Both the position numbers and the translations under genes were made by a program. Below, piece after piece: positions 27,177 through 37,073 of a stretch of 64,000 nucleotides of DNA; within the stretch, counting starts at the first letter, position 1; every line of letters begins with the position of its first letter. Under the pieces are notes generated by a model that made no database searches, was not told the DNA's origin, and saw only the letters and a program-made list of their open reading frames with translations. This DNA comes from Paenibacillus sp. OV219 (GTDB lineage: Bacteria; Bacillota; Bacilli; Paenibacillales; Paenibacillaceae), in contig NZ_FOCJ01000010.1 in NCBI RefSeq assembly GCF_900110075.1, positions 124,001 to 188,000 on the forward strand, given 5' to 3'.

Positions 27177-27256
27177 AAACCCAACTAGTGAAAGCGTTTT
27201 ACTGCATTCATATATTCATATACCAGCCTACATCTATCTGCGAATGGAGGATTTTA

Positions 27257-28375
27257 ATGAAGATTACCGAAGTTGAATCCGTTTACCTGCGTATTCCCGA
27301 CCTTGATGCTGAGCGCTGCGACGGCACTCAAGACACACTTATGATCCGCATTCATACCGATGAGGGCATTTTCGGCTACGGCGAGGTCGACTCTGTTCCT
27401 CTCGTGGCAAAAGCATGCATCGACGCTCCTCCATCCCATTCCATTGCGACGGGACTTCGTTCGCTGCTGATCGGCGAGAATCCGCTCGAGATTGACCGCC
27501 TCTGGGACAAAATGTACCGTGGCACCATCTACTTCGGTCGCGGAGGCCCAGCCATGCACGCGATGAGCGGCATCGACATGGCACTATGGGATATTGCCGG
27601 CAAGAAAGCAGGCCGTCCCGTATCCGAGATGCTCGGTGGCACTTACCGCTCCAAGCTGAAGGCTTACGCCAGCTCGCTCATGCCGGACACGATTGAAGAA
27701 GCGGTCCGCCTAGCAGGCCAGTTCGTGGAAGAAGGCTACAAAGCGATGAAATTCGGCTGGGGCCCGATCGGCCGCGATGAGAAATTCGACGAGCAGCAGG
27801 TTCGCGCGATTCGCGAAACGGTTGGTGCGGACATCGATATTATGATCGACGGCGGCCTCGTATGGGATTTGAAAGGCGCTCTCCGTATGGCGGAAGTGTA
27901 CGAGAAGTATGGGGTATTTTGGCTGGAAGAGCCTCTTCATCCGGAGAACTTGGCTGACTACAAGGAGCTGTCGAGACGGACGACGCTTCGCGTTGCAGGC
28001 GGCGAGCAGGAGAGCGGCGTGACCGCGTTCCGTCGTCTCATTGAAGAGGGCGGACACGACATCGTGCAGCCGGACCTTGGCCGCTGCGGCGGTCTGACCG
28101 AAGGCAAACGGATCGCATATATGGCGCATGAGCGTCATAAGCTGGTGGTGCCGCATGCGTTTAAGACAGGCATCCTCGTTGCGGCGAGCACACATTTTGC
28201 AGCTTCGATTCCGAACGGCTTCATGATCGAGCATACGGCCTCGACTTCGCCACTCGCGCGCGAGCTCGTATCTGAGAAGATCACGTTCAAGGACGGATAC
28301 GTGCACGTACCAGACCGTCCGGGTCTTGGCATCACCGTCGACGAAGCGGTTGTGGAAAAATATCGCGTCAACTAG
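27257..28375 (+). CDS. Enolase-superfamily (mandelate racemase/muconate lactonizing) sugar acid dehydratase
   Basis: 372 residues. The ATG at 27257 has GGAGG 6 bases upstream. The N-terminal capping domain is followed by the barrel residues: Lys in YKAMKFGWGP, metal ligands Asp in IMIDGG, Glu in FWLEEPLHP and Glu in AGGEQESG, then the His of VPHAFKTG and Glu in FMIEHTAS. This pattern fits acid-sugar dehydratases, which convert aldonates to 2-keto-3-deoxy acids. It heads the operon controlled by the GntR regulator. With the downstream SDR, FAA hydrolase and AKR it fits an L-rhamnonate or L-fuconate dehydratase, but the substrate is inferred. Confidence 0.88.
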   Translation: MKITEVESVYLRIPDLDAERCDGTQDTLMIRIHTDEGIFGYGEVDSVPLVAKACIDAPPSHSIATGLRSLLIGENPLEIDRLWDKMYRGTIYFGRGGPAMHAMSGIDMALWDIAGKKAGRPVSEMLGGTYRSKLKAYASSLMPDTIEEAVRLAGQFVEEGYKAMKFGWGPIGRDEKFDEQQVRAIRETVGADIDIMIDGGLVWDLKGALRMAEVYEKYGVFWLEEPLHPENLADYKELSRRTTLRVAGGEQESGVTAFRRLIEEGGHDIVQPDLGRCGGLTEGKRIAYMAHERHKLVVPHAFKTGILVAASTHFAASIPNGFMIEHTASTSPLARELVSEKITFKDGYVHVPDRPGLGITVDEAVVEKYRVN

Positions 28376-28394
28376 CTAAGGAGGCGCAGCACAT

Positions 28395-29171
28395 ATGAAA
28401 CGTTTCGAAGGAAAAGTCGCCTTCATTACAGGAGGCGCGACTGGAGTCGGCTACGCAGCGGCAGCAAGGCTCGCATCCGAAGGAGCCACGGTCATCATCA
28501 CTGGACGCCGCGCCGATGTTGGACAACAGGCGGAAGCAGCGCTGCAAGCGCAAGGCTTCAAGGCGCAATTCATCGCTGGCGATGTGTCGGACGAGCAATC
28601 CGTTGCGGAGATGTTCGCGCAGATCGAGGAAACCTACGGCAAACTCGATATTCTTGTGAACAATGCGGCAACGTTCGAGCCGATGCGTTTCCTCGGTGCG
28701 GACATGAAGGATTGGCGCAAAGTGTTCGACATTATCGTGAACGGCACATTTCTCTGCACGCAAGCGGCTGCCAGGCTCATGACTTCCACTGGTACGCAAG
28801 GGACCATTATCAATGTTTCCTCCATCAACAGCAGCCGTGCGCTGGAAGAGTCCTCGAGCTATAACGCGGCAAAAGGAGCCATGGACCAGCTGACGCGGAA
28901 CACAGCGCTGGAGCTAATCGACGTAGGCATTCGCGTCAACTCGGTTGCGCTCGGCTTCATCGAGACTCCGATGTCGGTGGTCGACGGTGTGAAGGAGCAT
29001 GAGACGGACTGGTTCCAAGATATTTATGTCGCCCGCGGCAAAATCGCCCAAAGACGTCAGGGGCAGCCGGAGGAAGTGGCCGGCGTCATCGCTTTCCTGG
29101 CATCGGAGGATGCGTCTTATATGTGCGGTGCAGTTATTCCGGTCGACGGCGGATTGTCGATCACATTCTAA
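28395..29171 (+). CDS. SDR family oxidoreductase
   Basis: 258 residues with an AAGGAGG site. Classical SDR motifs: cofactor loop TGGATGVGYAAA (TGx3GxG), VNNAA, catalytic Ser in NVSSINSS and Tyr-x3-Lys in SSYNAAKGA, and the C-terminal PVDGGLSITF. Cytoplasmic NAD(P)-linked oxidation of a secondary alcohol. By position it is the candidate 2-keto-3-deoxy-acid 4-dehydrogenase of a diketo route. It lies 19 bases downstream of the dehydratase. Confidence 0.92.
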   Translation: MKRFEGKVAFITGGATGVGYAAAARLASEGATVIITGRRADVGQQAEAALQAQGFKAQFIAGDVSDEQSVAEMFAQIEETYGKLDILVNNAATFEPMRFLGADMKDWRKVFDIIVNGTFLCTQAAARLMTSTGTQGTIINVSSINSSRALEESSSYNAAKGAMDQLTRNTALELIDVGIRVNSVALGFIETPMSVVDGVKEHETDWFQDIYVARGKIAQRRQGQPEEVAGVIAFLASEDASYMCGAVIPVDGGLSITF

Positions 29172-29235
29172 TTCCAAGAGAGAGGTGCGGGCTATAAGCC
29201 TAGCGCCTCTTTAATCCAGAGAGGAGCAGCATTCC

Positions 29236-30285
29236 ATGCAGCTGCAGATGCAGGCGCTTATCTATGAAGGTCCGAAAGAGATGAATATAAGAGAGGTAGA
29301 CGCGCCGGTCGCGGGCGAAGACGAAGTCATTATTCGCGTTGCATTCACCGGCATTTGCGGCTCTGAGCTCAGCGGCTATCTCGGCAAAAACTCGCTGCGC
29401 AAGCCGCCGATGATCTTCGGCCATGAGTTCTCGGGTACGATTGCTGCGATGGGCAGTCGCGTGGAAGCCTCCGGCGCATGGCAGCTCGGCCAGCGCGTGA
29501 CCGCAAATCCGCTTGTCACCTGCGGACACTGCGAGAAGTGCCTCACGGGCAAGCAACAGCTATGCGGCTCTCGCAAGCTGCTTTCGGCGGCATTGCCGGG
29601 CAGCAACGCGGAATATGTGAAAATTCCGGCTGCATTCGTATACGCGGTGCCAGATAGCATGACGCTGCAAACCGCAGCAATGGCGGAGCCGACTGCGTGC
29701 GCGGTGCGTGTGGCGGAGCTGGCAGCAGCAAAGCCGACGGATAAGGTGCTTATCCTCGGCATGGGACCGATTGGGCTGCTCACGCTGCAGGCCGTTCTGC
29801 AATATGGCTTGAAAGAAATTATCGCGGTCGACATGAACGAAGACCGCTTAGCCATCGCGCGTAGACTTGGCGCGAAGCATACGATCTGCCCATCGGCCGT
29901 TGACACGCTTGAGGAAGTGAAGCGGCTGACCGGCGGTACAGGTGTGAACGTCGCCATTGATGCCGTTGGCGCGGGGCTTACGCGCAAACAGGCCGTTATG
30001 GCTTGTACGACAGGCGGACGTACCATCTTCACTGGCTTGCACGAGGAAGAATCGGCGCTGCCGATCAACTTGGCGATTCGGAGCGAAATTACGATGACGG
30101 GCTCATTTGCCTACTCCGCGATGAACTTCCGTACGGCTCTACAGTGGCTGGAGGAGGGCCGAATTGCCCTCTCGGAAGGTGTCATCGAAGCACCGCTTAG
30201 CGAAGGCGCGAAGTGGTTCGAGACGCTGCTTGGCTCACCGGGCAACGTATCCAAAGTACTGTTAATCCCAGGAGGTGCAGCCTGA
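29236..30285 (+). CDS. Zinc-dependent medium-chain alcohol dehydrogenase
   Basis: 349 residues, with GAGAGGAG upstream of the ATG. Catalytic zinc site: Cys in FTGICGSELSG and GHEFSG. Structural zinc cysteines: CGHCEKCLTGKQQLC. The Rossmann loop is VLILGMGPIGLLTLQAV. The size and spacing match 2,3-butanediol/sorbitol dehydrogenase-type MDR enzymes that oxidise polyols with NAD. It may carry out the first oxidation in this sugar operon or an alternative branch. Confidence 0.92.
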   Translation: MQLQMQALIYEGPKEMNIREVDAPVAGEDEVIIRVAFTGICGSELSGYLGKNSLRKPPMIFGHEFSGTIAAMGSRVEASGAWQLGQRVTANPLVTCGHCEKCLTGKQQLCGSRKLLSAALPGSNAEYVKIPAAFVYAVPDSMTLQTAAMAEPTACAVRVAELAAAKPTDKVLILGMGPIGLLTLQAVLQYGLKEIIAVDMNEDRLAIARRLGAKHTICPSAVDTLEEVKRLTGGTGVNVAIDAVGAGLTRKQAVMACTTGGRTIFTGLHEEESALPINLAIRSEITMTGSFAYSAMNFRTALQWLEEGRIALSEGVIEAPLSEGAKWFETLLGSPGNVSKVLLIPGGAA

Positions 30286-30286
30286 C

Positions 30287-30613
30287 ATGCCGCGTTACGA
30301 AGAATGGCACTCGCCAATTGAGGGCATCAGCCGCAAAATTTTCCCGCCAGGCAAAGACATGATGAGCATGATGATTACGTTCAAGACGGGCTCAATCGGT
30401 CCGGCGCATTCGCATCCACATGAGCAGCTGACGTTCGTCATCAGCGGCCGGCTTTCAATGACCATGAACGGTGAAATCATCGTGGCAGGCGCAGGCGAGC
30501 AGATCGTCGTGCCCGGCGATGCGGTGCATGAAGTGACGGCGCTCGAAGATTCGGTCGTCATCGAAATATTCACACCTCTTCGTGCAGACCTGCTTGCCAC
30601 GATAACGGAATAG
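30287..30613 (+). CDS. Cupin domain protein
   Basis: 108 residues. The ATG at 30287 starts 1 base after the upstream stop, with AGGAGGTG 9 bases ahead. One conserved cupin barrel: motif 1 GPAHSHPHEQLTFVISGRL (metal His-x-His, Glu-like Gln) and motif 2 PGDAVHEVTALED with the second His. Small single-domain cupins next to sugar-acid genes often act as isomerases (KduI- or KdgF-like) or sensors. KdgF-type linearisation of an unsaturated or cyclic sugar acid is possible but unproven. Confidence 0.88.
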   Translation: MPRYEEWHSPIEGISRKIFPPGKDMMSMMITFKTGSIGPAHSHPHEQLTFVISGRLSMTMNGEIIVAGAGEQIVVPGDAVHEVTALEDSVVIEIFTPLRADLLATITE

Positions 30614-30627
30614 GAGTTGTTGCCGCT

Positions 30628-31644
30628 GTGGCAGTTACCGTAGATACGAACTGGACGTATAACGATATCCGCACCGTCGTGCTCGAGAATGAGAAGCTGC
30701 GTGTCATCGTCATGCCGGATCTCGGCGCGAAGATATGGCAGATCACGTTCAAGCCAAGAGGCAAGGACTTCCTCTGGCAGCATCCGCGCATCAAGCCTCG
30801 CAAGGTGGGGCTGCATACGAATTATGACGATCATTTCTTCGGCGGCTGGGACGAGCTGTATCCGAACGATATTGCAGAGTCGATCAATGATGAAATGCTA
30901 CCCGATCATGGAGAGATTTGGACACTGGGGTGGCAGTATGCAATTGAGCGTGCCGATGCGGAAGCGGTGATCTTGCACATGTGGGTGGACACGCCGATTA
31001 CGGCGAGTCGCCTAAGCAAGCGCATTACGCTGCGGGCAGGAGAAGCGAAGCTGCATTTCCAGCATGCGATTACGAATTTGGGCCGCAAACCGCAGCCTTA
31101 CTTGTGGAAGCTACATGCTGCAATGACTGCGGATGAGCATTCTCGCATTGACCTGCCGGCACGCAATATGATGGTGGAAGGCTTCGGGTCCCCTCGCACG
31201 GGCAAGACTTCGTACACGTACGAATGGCCCTATGCAGAGGACGCAAACGGCGGGAAACACGATATGCGCAACGCATTATCGTCCGATTCCGGCGTCAGCG
31301 AGTTTCAGTATGCGACAGATATGAAGGCGGGCTGGTGCGCCCTTACGCATACGCGTGAAGGCATCGGCTTCGGCCTCAGCTATGATAACGAGGTGCTTCC
31401 AAGCTGCTGGTTATTCGCTTCCTACGGCGGCTGGCGGGAATTGCAAACGGTCGTACTGGAGCCGTGCACCGGCTACCCGGTAGGCTTGCAGGACGGCATC
31501 GAAAGAGGTACGCATCAAATTTTAGAGCCAGGGGAAACGGTGTCTTGCAGTATTGTCGCGAGTATTTATGAAGGGTTGTCTTCCGTAGACAACATTGACG
31601 CGAACGGCGAAGTGACAGGCACTGCATTTGTACCGGTACTGTAG
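30628..31644 (+). CDS. Galactose-mutarotase-fold protein (DUF5107-like)
   Basis: 338 residues from a GTG with TAGGAG upstream. The beta-rich sequence VVLENEKLRVIVMPDLGAKI at the start, then DDHFFGGWDELYPND, LHFQHAITNLGRKPQPYLWK and a C-terminal VVLEPCTGYP match the aldose 1-epimerase-like superfamily as represented by DUF5107. The conserved His and Glu (WKLHAA, LEPC) sit where the mutarotase catalytic pair lies. It may interconvert anomers of the sugar this operon degrades. Confidence 0.75.
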   Translation: MAVTVDTNWTYNDIRTVVLENEKLRVIVMPDLGAKIWQITFKPRGKDFLWQHPRIKPRKVGLHTNYDDHFFGGWDELYPNDIAESINDEMLPDHGEIWTLGWQYAIERADAEAVILHMWVDTPITASRLSKRITLRAGEAKLHFQHAITNLGRKPQPYLWKLHAAMTADEHSRIDLPARNMMVEGFGSPRTGKTSYTYEWPYAEDANGGKHDMRNALSSDSGVSEFQYATDMKAGWCALTHTREGIGFGLSYDNEVLPSCWLFASYGGWRELQTVVLEPCTGYPVGLQDGIERGTHQILEPGETVSCSIVASIYEGLSSVDNIDANGEVTGTAFVPVL

Positions 31645-31668
31645 ATAAATGGAGGTTATGTAGCCATT

Positions 31669-32547
31669 ATGAAGCTTATCAATTTTATTGAAAATGGAAC
31701 AAGCAAACTTGGCGTCGCGACTGACGCAGGAGTCGTTGACGTTGCAGCGGCTGCTGCTCAATCTGGCGCACAGGTGCCGCTCTCGATTCACGAAGCGATT
31801 GAAGGTGGTGCTGCTGCGCTTGATGCGCTCCAGACACTCGCGGTCAGCGCGCCAACAGCAGCGCTGCGCAAGGAAGAGGAGCTGAAGCTTGGCGCCTGCG
31901 TGCCTGCTCCGAATAAGATCATCTGCGTCGGACTCAATTATCGTAAGCATGCGGAAGAGACAGGTTCGCCGATTCCGGCTTATCCGATTCTGTTCAATAA
32001 GTTTAACAATACGTTGTGCGGCAATGGAGATGACGTAGCGCTGCCGAAGGTTAGCGTGAAGGTAGACTACGAGGCGGAGCTGGCTGTCGTAATCGGCAAA
32101 AAGGCGAAGTATGTGTCCAAGGAAGATGCGCTGGACTACGTGTTCGGCTATTGCAACGTTAACGACTTGTCCGCGCGTGATCTGCAAATGCGCACGCAGC
32201 AGTGGCTGCTCGGCAAGAGCTGCGACGGCTTCTCGCCGCTCGGCCCTTACCTCGTGAGTGCCGATGAAGTCGGCAATCCGAACGACCTGTCGATTCGCAC
32301 GATCGTGAACGGCGAAGTACGTCAGGACTCGAACACGTCAGATATGATTTTCCACGTGGATGAGATCGTCAGCTACATTTCGCAGCATATGACGCTTGTG
32401 CCAGGCGATGTCATCCTTACAGGTACACCTGAAGGTGTCGTCATGGGATACCCACCGGAGAAACAAGTCTATCTTAAGGATGGCGATGTTGTTACAATTG
32501 AGATCGAGAAGCTTGGCAAGCTGACAAATCGAATGGTTGCGGAATAG
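31669..32547 (+). CDS. Fumarylacetoacetate hydrolase (FAA) family protein
   Basis: 292 residues, with TGGAGG 13 bases upstream. The short N-terminal domain is followed by the FAH core beginning KIICVGLNYRKHAEETG. Metal ligands: Glu-x-Glu in DYEAELAVVIG and the acidic NDLSARDLQ, then GKSCDGFSPLGPYLV and PGDVILTGTPEGV. Family members hydrolyse or decarboxylate beta-diketo acids. In the L-rhamnose/L-fucose diketo pathways a homologue of this length splits the 2,4-diketo-3-deoxy acid into pyruvate and lactate, which fits its place after the SDR. Confidence 0.88.
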   Translation: MKLINFIENGTSKLGVATDAGVVDVAAAAAQSGAQVPLSIHEAIEGGAAALDALQTLAVSAPTAALRKEEELKLGACVPAPNKIICVGLNYRKHAEETGSPIPAYPILFNKFNNTLCGNGDDVALPKVSVKVDYEAELAVVIGKKAKYVSKEDALDYVFGYCNVNDLSARDLQMRTQQWLLGKSCDGFSPLGPYLVSADEVGNPNDLSIRTIVNGEVRQDSNTSDMIFHVDEIVSYISQHMTLVPGDVILTGTPEGVVMGYPPEKQVYLKDGDVVTIEIEKLGKLTNRMVAE

Positions 32548-32641
32548 CAGTAGCAGCAAGGCCCGATTAGCGTCCTCGTTCATACAGGATTGTTGCTCGG
32601 GCTCTTTCTATTATTTTAGCTAAAATAAGGAGATGAGAGGC

Positions 32642-33616
32642 ATGCGGTTTTGCACGATCACAGGCACATCCTTGACACCATCGGTAATCGGGCTCGGGAC
32701 GGCGGACTTCGGCACAGCTTTGGATAAGGAAACCTCTTTTGCACTGCTTGATCGGTATGTAGAGCTTGGCGGCAATCTGATTGATACGGCGCATGTGTAT
32801 GGCGCTTGGGTACCAGGCGGCGACGGAGCGAGCGAGACGTTGATCGGTCACTGGCTGCAGGAGCGCGGCGTACGAGACCGCGTGCTGTTGTCTACCAAAG
32901 GCGCGCATCCGCCGATGTCGGACTTCTCGCAGAAGCGGCTGGACGCCGAATCCATTCGCAGCGATCTGAACGAAAGCTTGGAGCGGCTGCAAACGGATGT
33001 TATCGATATATACTGGGTGCACCGGGATGACCCGGCACGTTCCGTGGAATCGATTATGGACGCGCTGCACGAGCAGGTGTCTTCGGGACGTGTGCGGTAT
33101 ATCGGCGCTTCCAACTGGACTAGCGAACGGATCGACTCTGCGAACCGCTATGCGCGGGAGAACGGACTGACTTCGTTCATCGGTAGCCAGCCTCACTGGA
33201 ATTTGGCAGCTCTGAATCCGGTGCTTCCGGGGGATCTTATTGCGCTAGATGAGCATGAGCGTCAGTGGTATGCCGACTCTTCGGATATCGCTGTATTCGC
33301 GTATTCCTCACAGGCATCGGGCTTCTTCAGCGGTCGTTATAGCAGAGCGCAGAAGCCGGAAGGCGGGCGAGCGGATTCTGTGGGCAGCATGTACGCCAAT
33401 GAAGAGAGCTACAAGAGGCTTGATCGGGTGCAGTCGCTTGCGGCGAATCTTGGCGTGACAGGCTCGCAGATTGCGCTGGCGTTCCTGACCTCGCAGCCTT
33501 TCCCAGTCGTTGCTTTAATCGGCGCGAACAAGCTTGCTTATTTGGAGGACAGCTGTCAGGCAGGCGACTTGGTGCTGTCGTCGGAGCAGCTTCGCTACCT
33601 TGAAACAGGGCAATAG
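32642..33616 (+). CDS. Aldo/keto reductase
   Basis: 324 residues. The ATG at 32642 is preferred, since AGGAG lies 1 base from the ATG at 32633 and 10 from this one. The AKR barrel tetrad is present: Asp-x4-Tyr in NLIDTAHVYGAW, Lys in VLLSTKGAHP and His in YWVHRDDP, with NADP-binding residues toward the C-terminus. AKRs of this group oxidise aldoses (D-threo-aldose 1-dehydrogenase type) or reduce aldehydes. It is 94 bases downstream of the FAA gene, probably in the same transcript. Confidence 0.88.
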   Translation: MRFCTITGTSLTPSVIGLGTADFGTALDKETSFALLDRYVELGGNLIDTAHVYGAWVPGGDGASETLIGHWLQERGVRDRVLLSTKGAHPPMSDFSQKRLDAESIRSDLNESLERLQTDVIDIYWVHRDDPARSVESIMDALHEQVSSGRVRYIGASNWTSERIDSANRYARENGLTSFIGSQPHWNLAALNPVLPGDLIALDEHERQWYADSSDIAVFAYSSQASGFFSGRYSRAQKPEGGRADSVGSMYANEESYKRLDRVQSLAANLGVTGSQIALAFLTSQPFPVVALIGANKLAYLEDSCQAGDLVLSSEQLRYLETGQ

Positions 33617-33634
33617 ATCCAAGGAGGAACAGAC

Positions 33635-34168
33635 GTGAGCAATTATGAAACATCCTTTACAATCGAAGTGAAACCTGTGGAAGCCTCGCAAGTCGATTTA
33701 GTGCATAGGCAGTTCTCACAAGATGACTATTCCCTCCCCCAACATCGCAGGTATCAGGTTCAAAGTAATGGTGAAGGCGTATATTTGATAGCTTGGGATC
33801 GTGAAACGCCGATCGGAGGTTTTCTCGTAAGGTGGAGCGGGCCTCAGGACGAAGCCGTATCTTCTCGAATAGACATATCCAGAAGTGCTTTTCTTGAAGC
33901 CGGGCTGACAATTGACGAGTACCGTCGCAAAGGGGTCGCGACAGCAATTATACGTGAAGCTGAACGACTGGCAAAATTGCATGGTTGTACCCATATCGGC
34001 ATGGAGGTAAGCAGCAACGATAACCCGGATGCGAACCGACTTTACAAGAAACTAGGTTACGTTGATTGGGGCTACGGCGACTTTACGATTAGCTGGAAGT
34101 GCATGGATGCTGACGGGAATTCAAGGGTAGACTCAGACGTTGTTACCTTTTTGCAGAAACCTCTTTAA
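33635..34168 (+). CDS. GNAT family N-acetyltransferase
   Basis: 177 residues from a GTG with AAGGAGG 7 bases upstream. The acetyl-CoA loop EYRRKGVATAIIREAERLA (about 109-127) is the R/Q-x-x-G-x-G/A signature. GMEVSSNDNPDANRLYKKLG is the motif B region with the final Tyr. Substrate unknown. It sits 18 bases after the aldo/keto reductase but is more AT-rich, so it may have joined the operon later. A terminator follows. Confidence 0.9.
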   Translation: MSNYETSFTIEVKPVEASQVDLVHRQFSQDDYSLPQHRRYQVQSNGEGVYLIAWDRETPIGGFLVRWSGPQDEAVSSRIDISRSAFLEAGLTIDEYRRKGVATAIIREAERLAKLHGCTHIGMEVSSNDNPDANRLYKKLGYVDWGYGDFTISWKCMDADGNSRVDSDVVTFLQKPL

Positions 34169-34218
34169 AATAAGAGATTCCGTTTCGACGGAGAACGATA
34201 GCTCGATAAACACGAAGA

Positions 34219-34248
34219 AACGGCAGCCTCTACTGGCTGCCGTTTTCT
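34219..34248 (+). terminator. Rho-independent terminator of the sugar-acid operon
   Basis: Perfect 10-bp stem AACGGCAGCC/GGCTGCCGTT with a 6-base loop and a T-rich tail. It may also serve the convergent collagen-like gene. Confidence 0.9.
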
Positions 34249-34301
34249 CTATGAGCGGGAGTTCAGTGGTATTGTTTATGATTTATTCAGAAGGATGGCT
34301 T

Positions 34302-35312
<1,011 letters not shown>

Positions 35313-35495
35313 TTATTGTTGAAGTGCTTCATTATATTCAAGTAAATGAAGGTAACTGGTAATAAATGCCTAAAACGTTTGGGAAATGGGTGATGATTTT
35401 TACTTAAATTTCCTTCCTATTATGTGATTGTCCCTATCAAAATATCTACTCCCGGATTAGAATGTTATAGGTTTGAAGACTAGGGAGTGGAGAGA

Positions 35496-36569
35496 GTGGA
35501 GGATCGGCCATTAATAGGGATTCTAGTATCCAATAAAAGTAATAGAAAGAGTGTTTTGGAGCTTTATCAGCGTTATGACCGTCTGAACCTTCACCTCTTC
35601 GCCTTTACTCCATCAGATATTAATTGGGAAAATCAGCGTATTAACGGACTCAGCTTGAATAAGGGCGTATGGAAACAAAGCTCCTTCGCTTTTCCTAAAG
35701 TCGTTTATAATCGGTCATTTAACAAAAAAACAATCACGATACAACGTCTTGAGAACGTGATTGGCACAAACAAATGCTTTAACAAGATTAACTTTTTCAG
35801 TAAATGGGATCTCTACAATCTATTCAAACAGTCAGAGCTTAACCCGTATATTCCAGAAACTCTTTCTTACGATCAAGCGAATGTATCCGAGCTATTAGAG
35901 AAATATCATGTCGTATATATTAAACCTGCTTATGGATTCAAGGGGAAGTCTGTATACCGGGTTGAACAAACGAATCATGGGGATGTCAACATTTCTTTGT
36001 ACTCTTTGGCTCCGAGGTATATTTGCAGACACAATGAAAGCTATCAGGGAAAATTAGGTGAACTTCTCGGTTCAGAGAACTACATGGTTCAGCAAGGGAT
36101 ATTTATCCAGAAACTTAATCATCGATATTTTGACATTCGTGTCCTTGTTCAAAAAGATATTTCCGGAGCGTGGACGGTTTCCACACTCGCATGCAGAGTG
36201 GCTTATGAACATTATTTCAACACGAGTATGTGTGAATTCATCTATGATGCTGCAGAAGTTATTCCCTTAATATTTAGTCAGGATAAAACCAATGAGATCT
36301 TCCAATCTCTTCATGAGGTAAGCATTGCAGCTGCGCAAGTAGCAGAAGCTCATATAGGTTCATTGGGAGAATTGAGCGTGGATTTCGCAATAGACGAACA
36401 AGGTAAGCTGTGGATAATTGAACTGAACGGAAAACCTCAAAAAAGTATATACAAAGACATGAAGAGTTCAAAACATAAAAATCTAGTTTATAGTAGACCA
36501 TTGGAATATGCTTACTACCTCTCTCATTCTTCAGGTTTCACACACGATTCCGCAAAAAGCTATGAGTAA
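35496..36569 (+). CDS. YheC/YheD family endospore coat-associated ATP-grasp protein
   Basis: 357 residues from the GTG at 35496, with AGGGAG 8 bases upstream; a GTG at 35487 overlaps that site. The YheC/D N-terminal RPLIGILVSNKS and FPKVVYNRSF precede an ATP-grasp fold: HVVYIKPAYGFKGKSVYRVE (nucleotide Lys), YFDIRVLVQKD, and the metal-binding LSVDFAIDEQGKLWIIELNG. These proteins are found in spore coats and may ligate amino acids to a coat polymer. It is divergent from the exosporium gene, pointing to sporulation-linked expression. Confidence 0.9.
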   Translation: MEDRPLIGILVSNKSNRKSVLELYQRYDRLNLHLFAFTPSDINWENQRINGLSLNKGVWKQSSFAFPKVVYNRSFNKKTITIQRLENVIGTNKCFNKINFFSKWDLYNLFKQSELNPYIPETLSYDQANVSELLEKYHVVYIKPAYGFKGKSVYRVEQTNHGDVNISLYSLAPRYICRHNESYQGKLGELLGSENYMVQQGIFIQKLNHRYFDIRVLVQKDISGAWTVSTLACRVAYEHYFNTSMCEFIYDAAEVIPLIFSQDKTNEIFQSLHEVSIAAAQVAEAHIGSLGELSVDFAIDEQGKLWIIELNGKPQKSIYKDMKSSKHKNLVYSRPLEYAYYLSHSSGFTHDSAKSYE

Positions 36570-36597
36570 TGCACAGATAAACTTAACAGTTGCATTC

Positions 36598-36996
36598 TTA
36601 ACAACACGTGCCTGTTGTTTGAATCTTACGCATGCATTCCGACCAGTTTATGCATTTACGACCTATACAATTGTCTAAAACCTCAATCATCAGCTCGATT
36701 TGTTTGGTTTTGTTCTCTAGCTCACAGCGTTTCTGCTTTACCAACTGTTCCCACTGTTCGGATTGGGGATCTCCTGTTTCATATCCGGTTAATAAAATAG
36801 CAATTTCCTGCATGTTAAATCCGGTATGCTGCGCGACTTTTATGAAATGAATCCGTTCAAGCAGACTTTCATCATAACGGCGTTGACCGTTTCTCCGTTC
36901 TGGGAAAGGTAGTAAACCAATGGATTCATAATATCTTAGCGTCGATGCATTTACATTTGCTTTTGCAGCTAATTGACCAATACTAAGTCCTTCCAT
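36598..36996 (-). CDS. MerR family regulator with Cys-rich C-terminus
   Basis: 132 residues. The ATG at 36996 has AAGGGG 8 bases upstream. The N-terminal winged helix LSIGQLAAKANVNASTLRYY is typical MerR, with a dimerisation helix at about 80-108. The C-terminus has six cysteines at 91, 110, 115, 121, 131 and 132, a metal- or redox-sensing arrangement close to but not the same as SoxR (C-x2-C-x-C-x5-C) or ZntR. It is divergent from a small zinc-ribbon gene whose promoter has the stretched MerR geometry, so it probably activates that gene. Confidence 0.9.
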   Translation of the reverse strand: MEGLSIGQLAAKANVNASTLRYYESIGLLPFPERRNGQRRYDESLLERIHFIKVAQHTGFNMQEIAILLTGYETGDPQSEQWEQLVKQKRCELENKTKQIELMIEVLDNCIGRKCINWSECMRKIQTTGTCC

Positions 36997-37008
36997 AGCA
37001 TTCACCCC

Positions 37009-37039
37009 TTGACATGAAGTTAGCTTCAAGTTTTACGAT
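37009..37039 (+). promoter_or_regulatory. MerR-type promoter with 19-bp spacer and dyad operator
   Basis: TTGACA at 37009-37014 and TACGAT at 37034-37039 are 19 bases apart, the over-long spacing that MerR activators correct by twisting DNA. A dyad, ACATGAAG/CTTCAAGT (37012-37031, one mismatch), fills the spacer. Confidence 0.7.
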
Positions 37040-37073
37040 GGAGATAAACTCTTTCGTAAGCAGGTGTGATGAA

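Noticed and set aside
27188-27201. cre site near TGAAAGCGTTTTAC before the dehydratase gene
   Set aside because: Mismatches at the conserved 3' CA and at the flanking base make it too weak to call.
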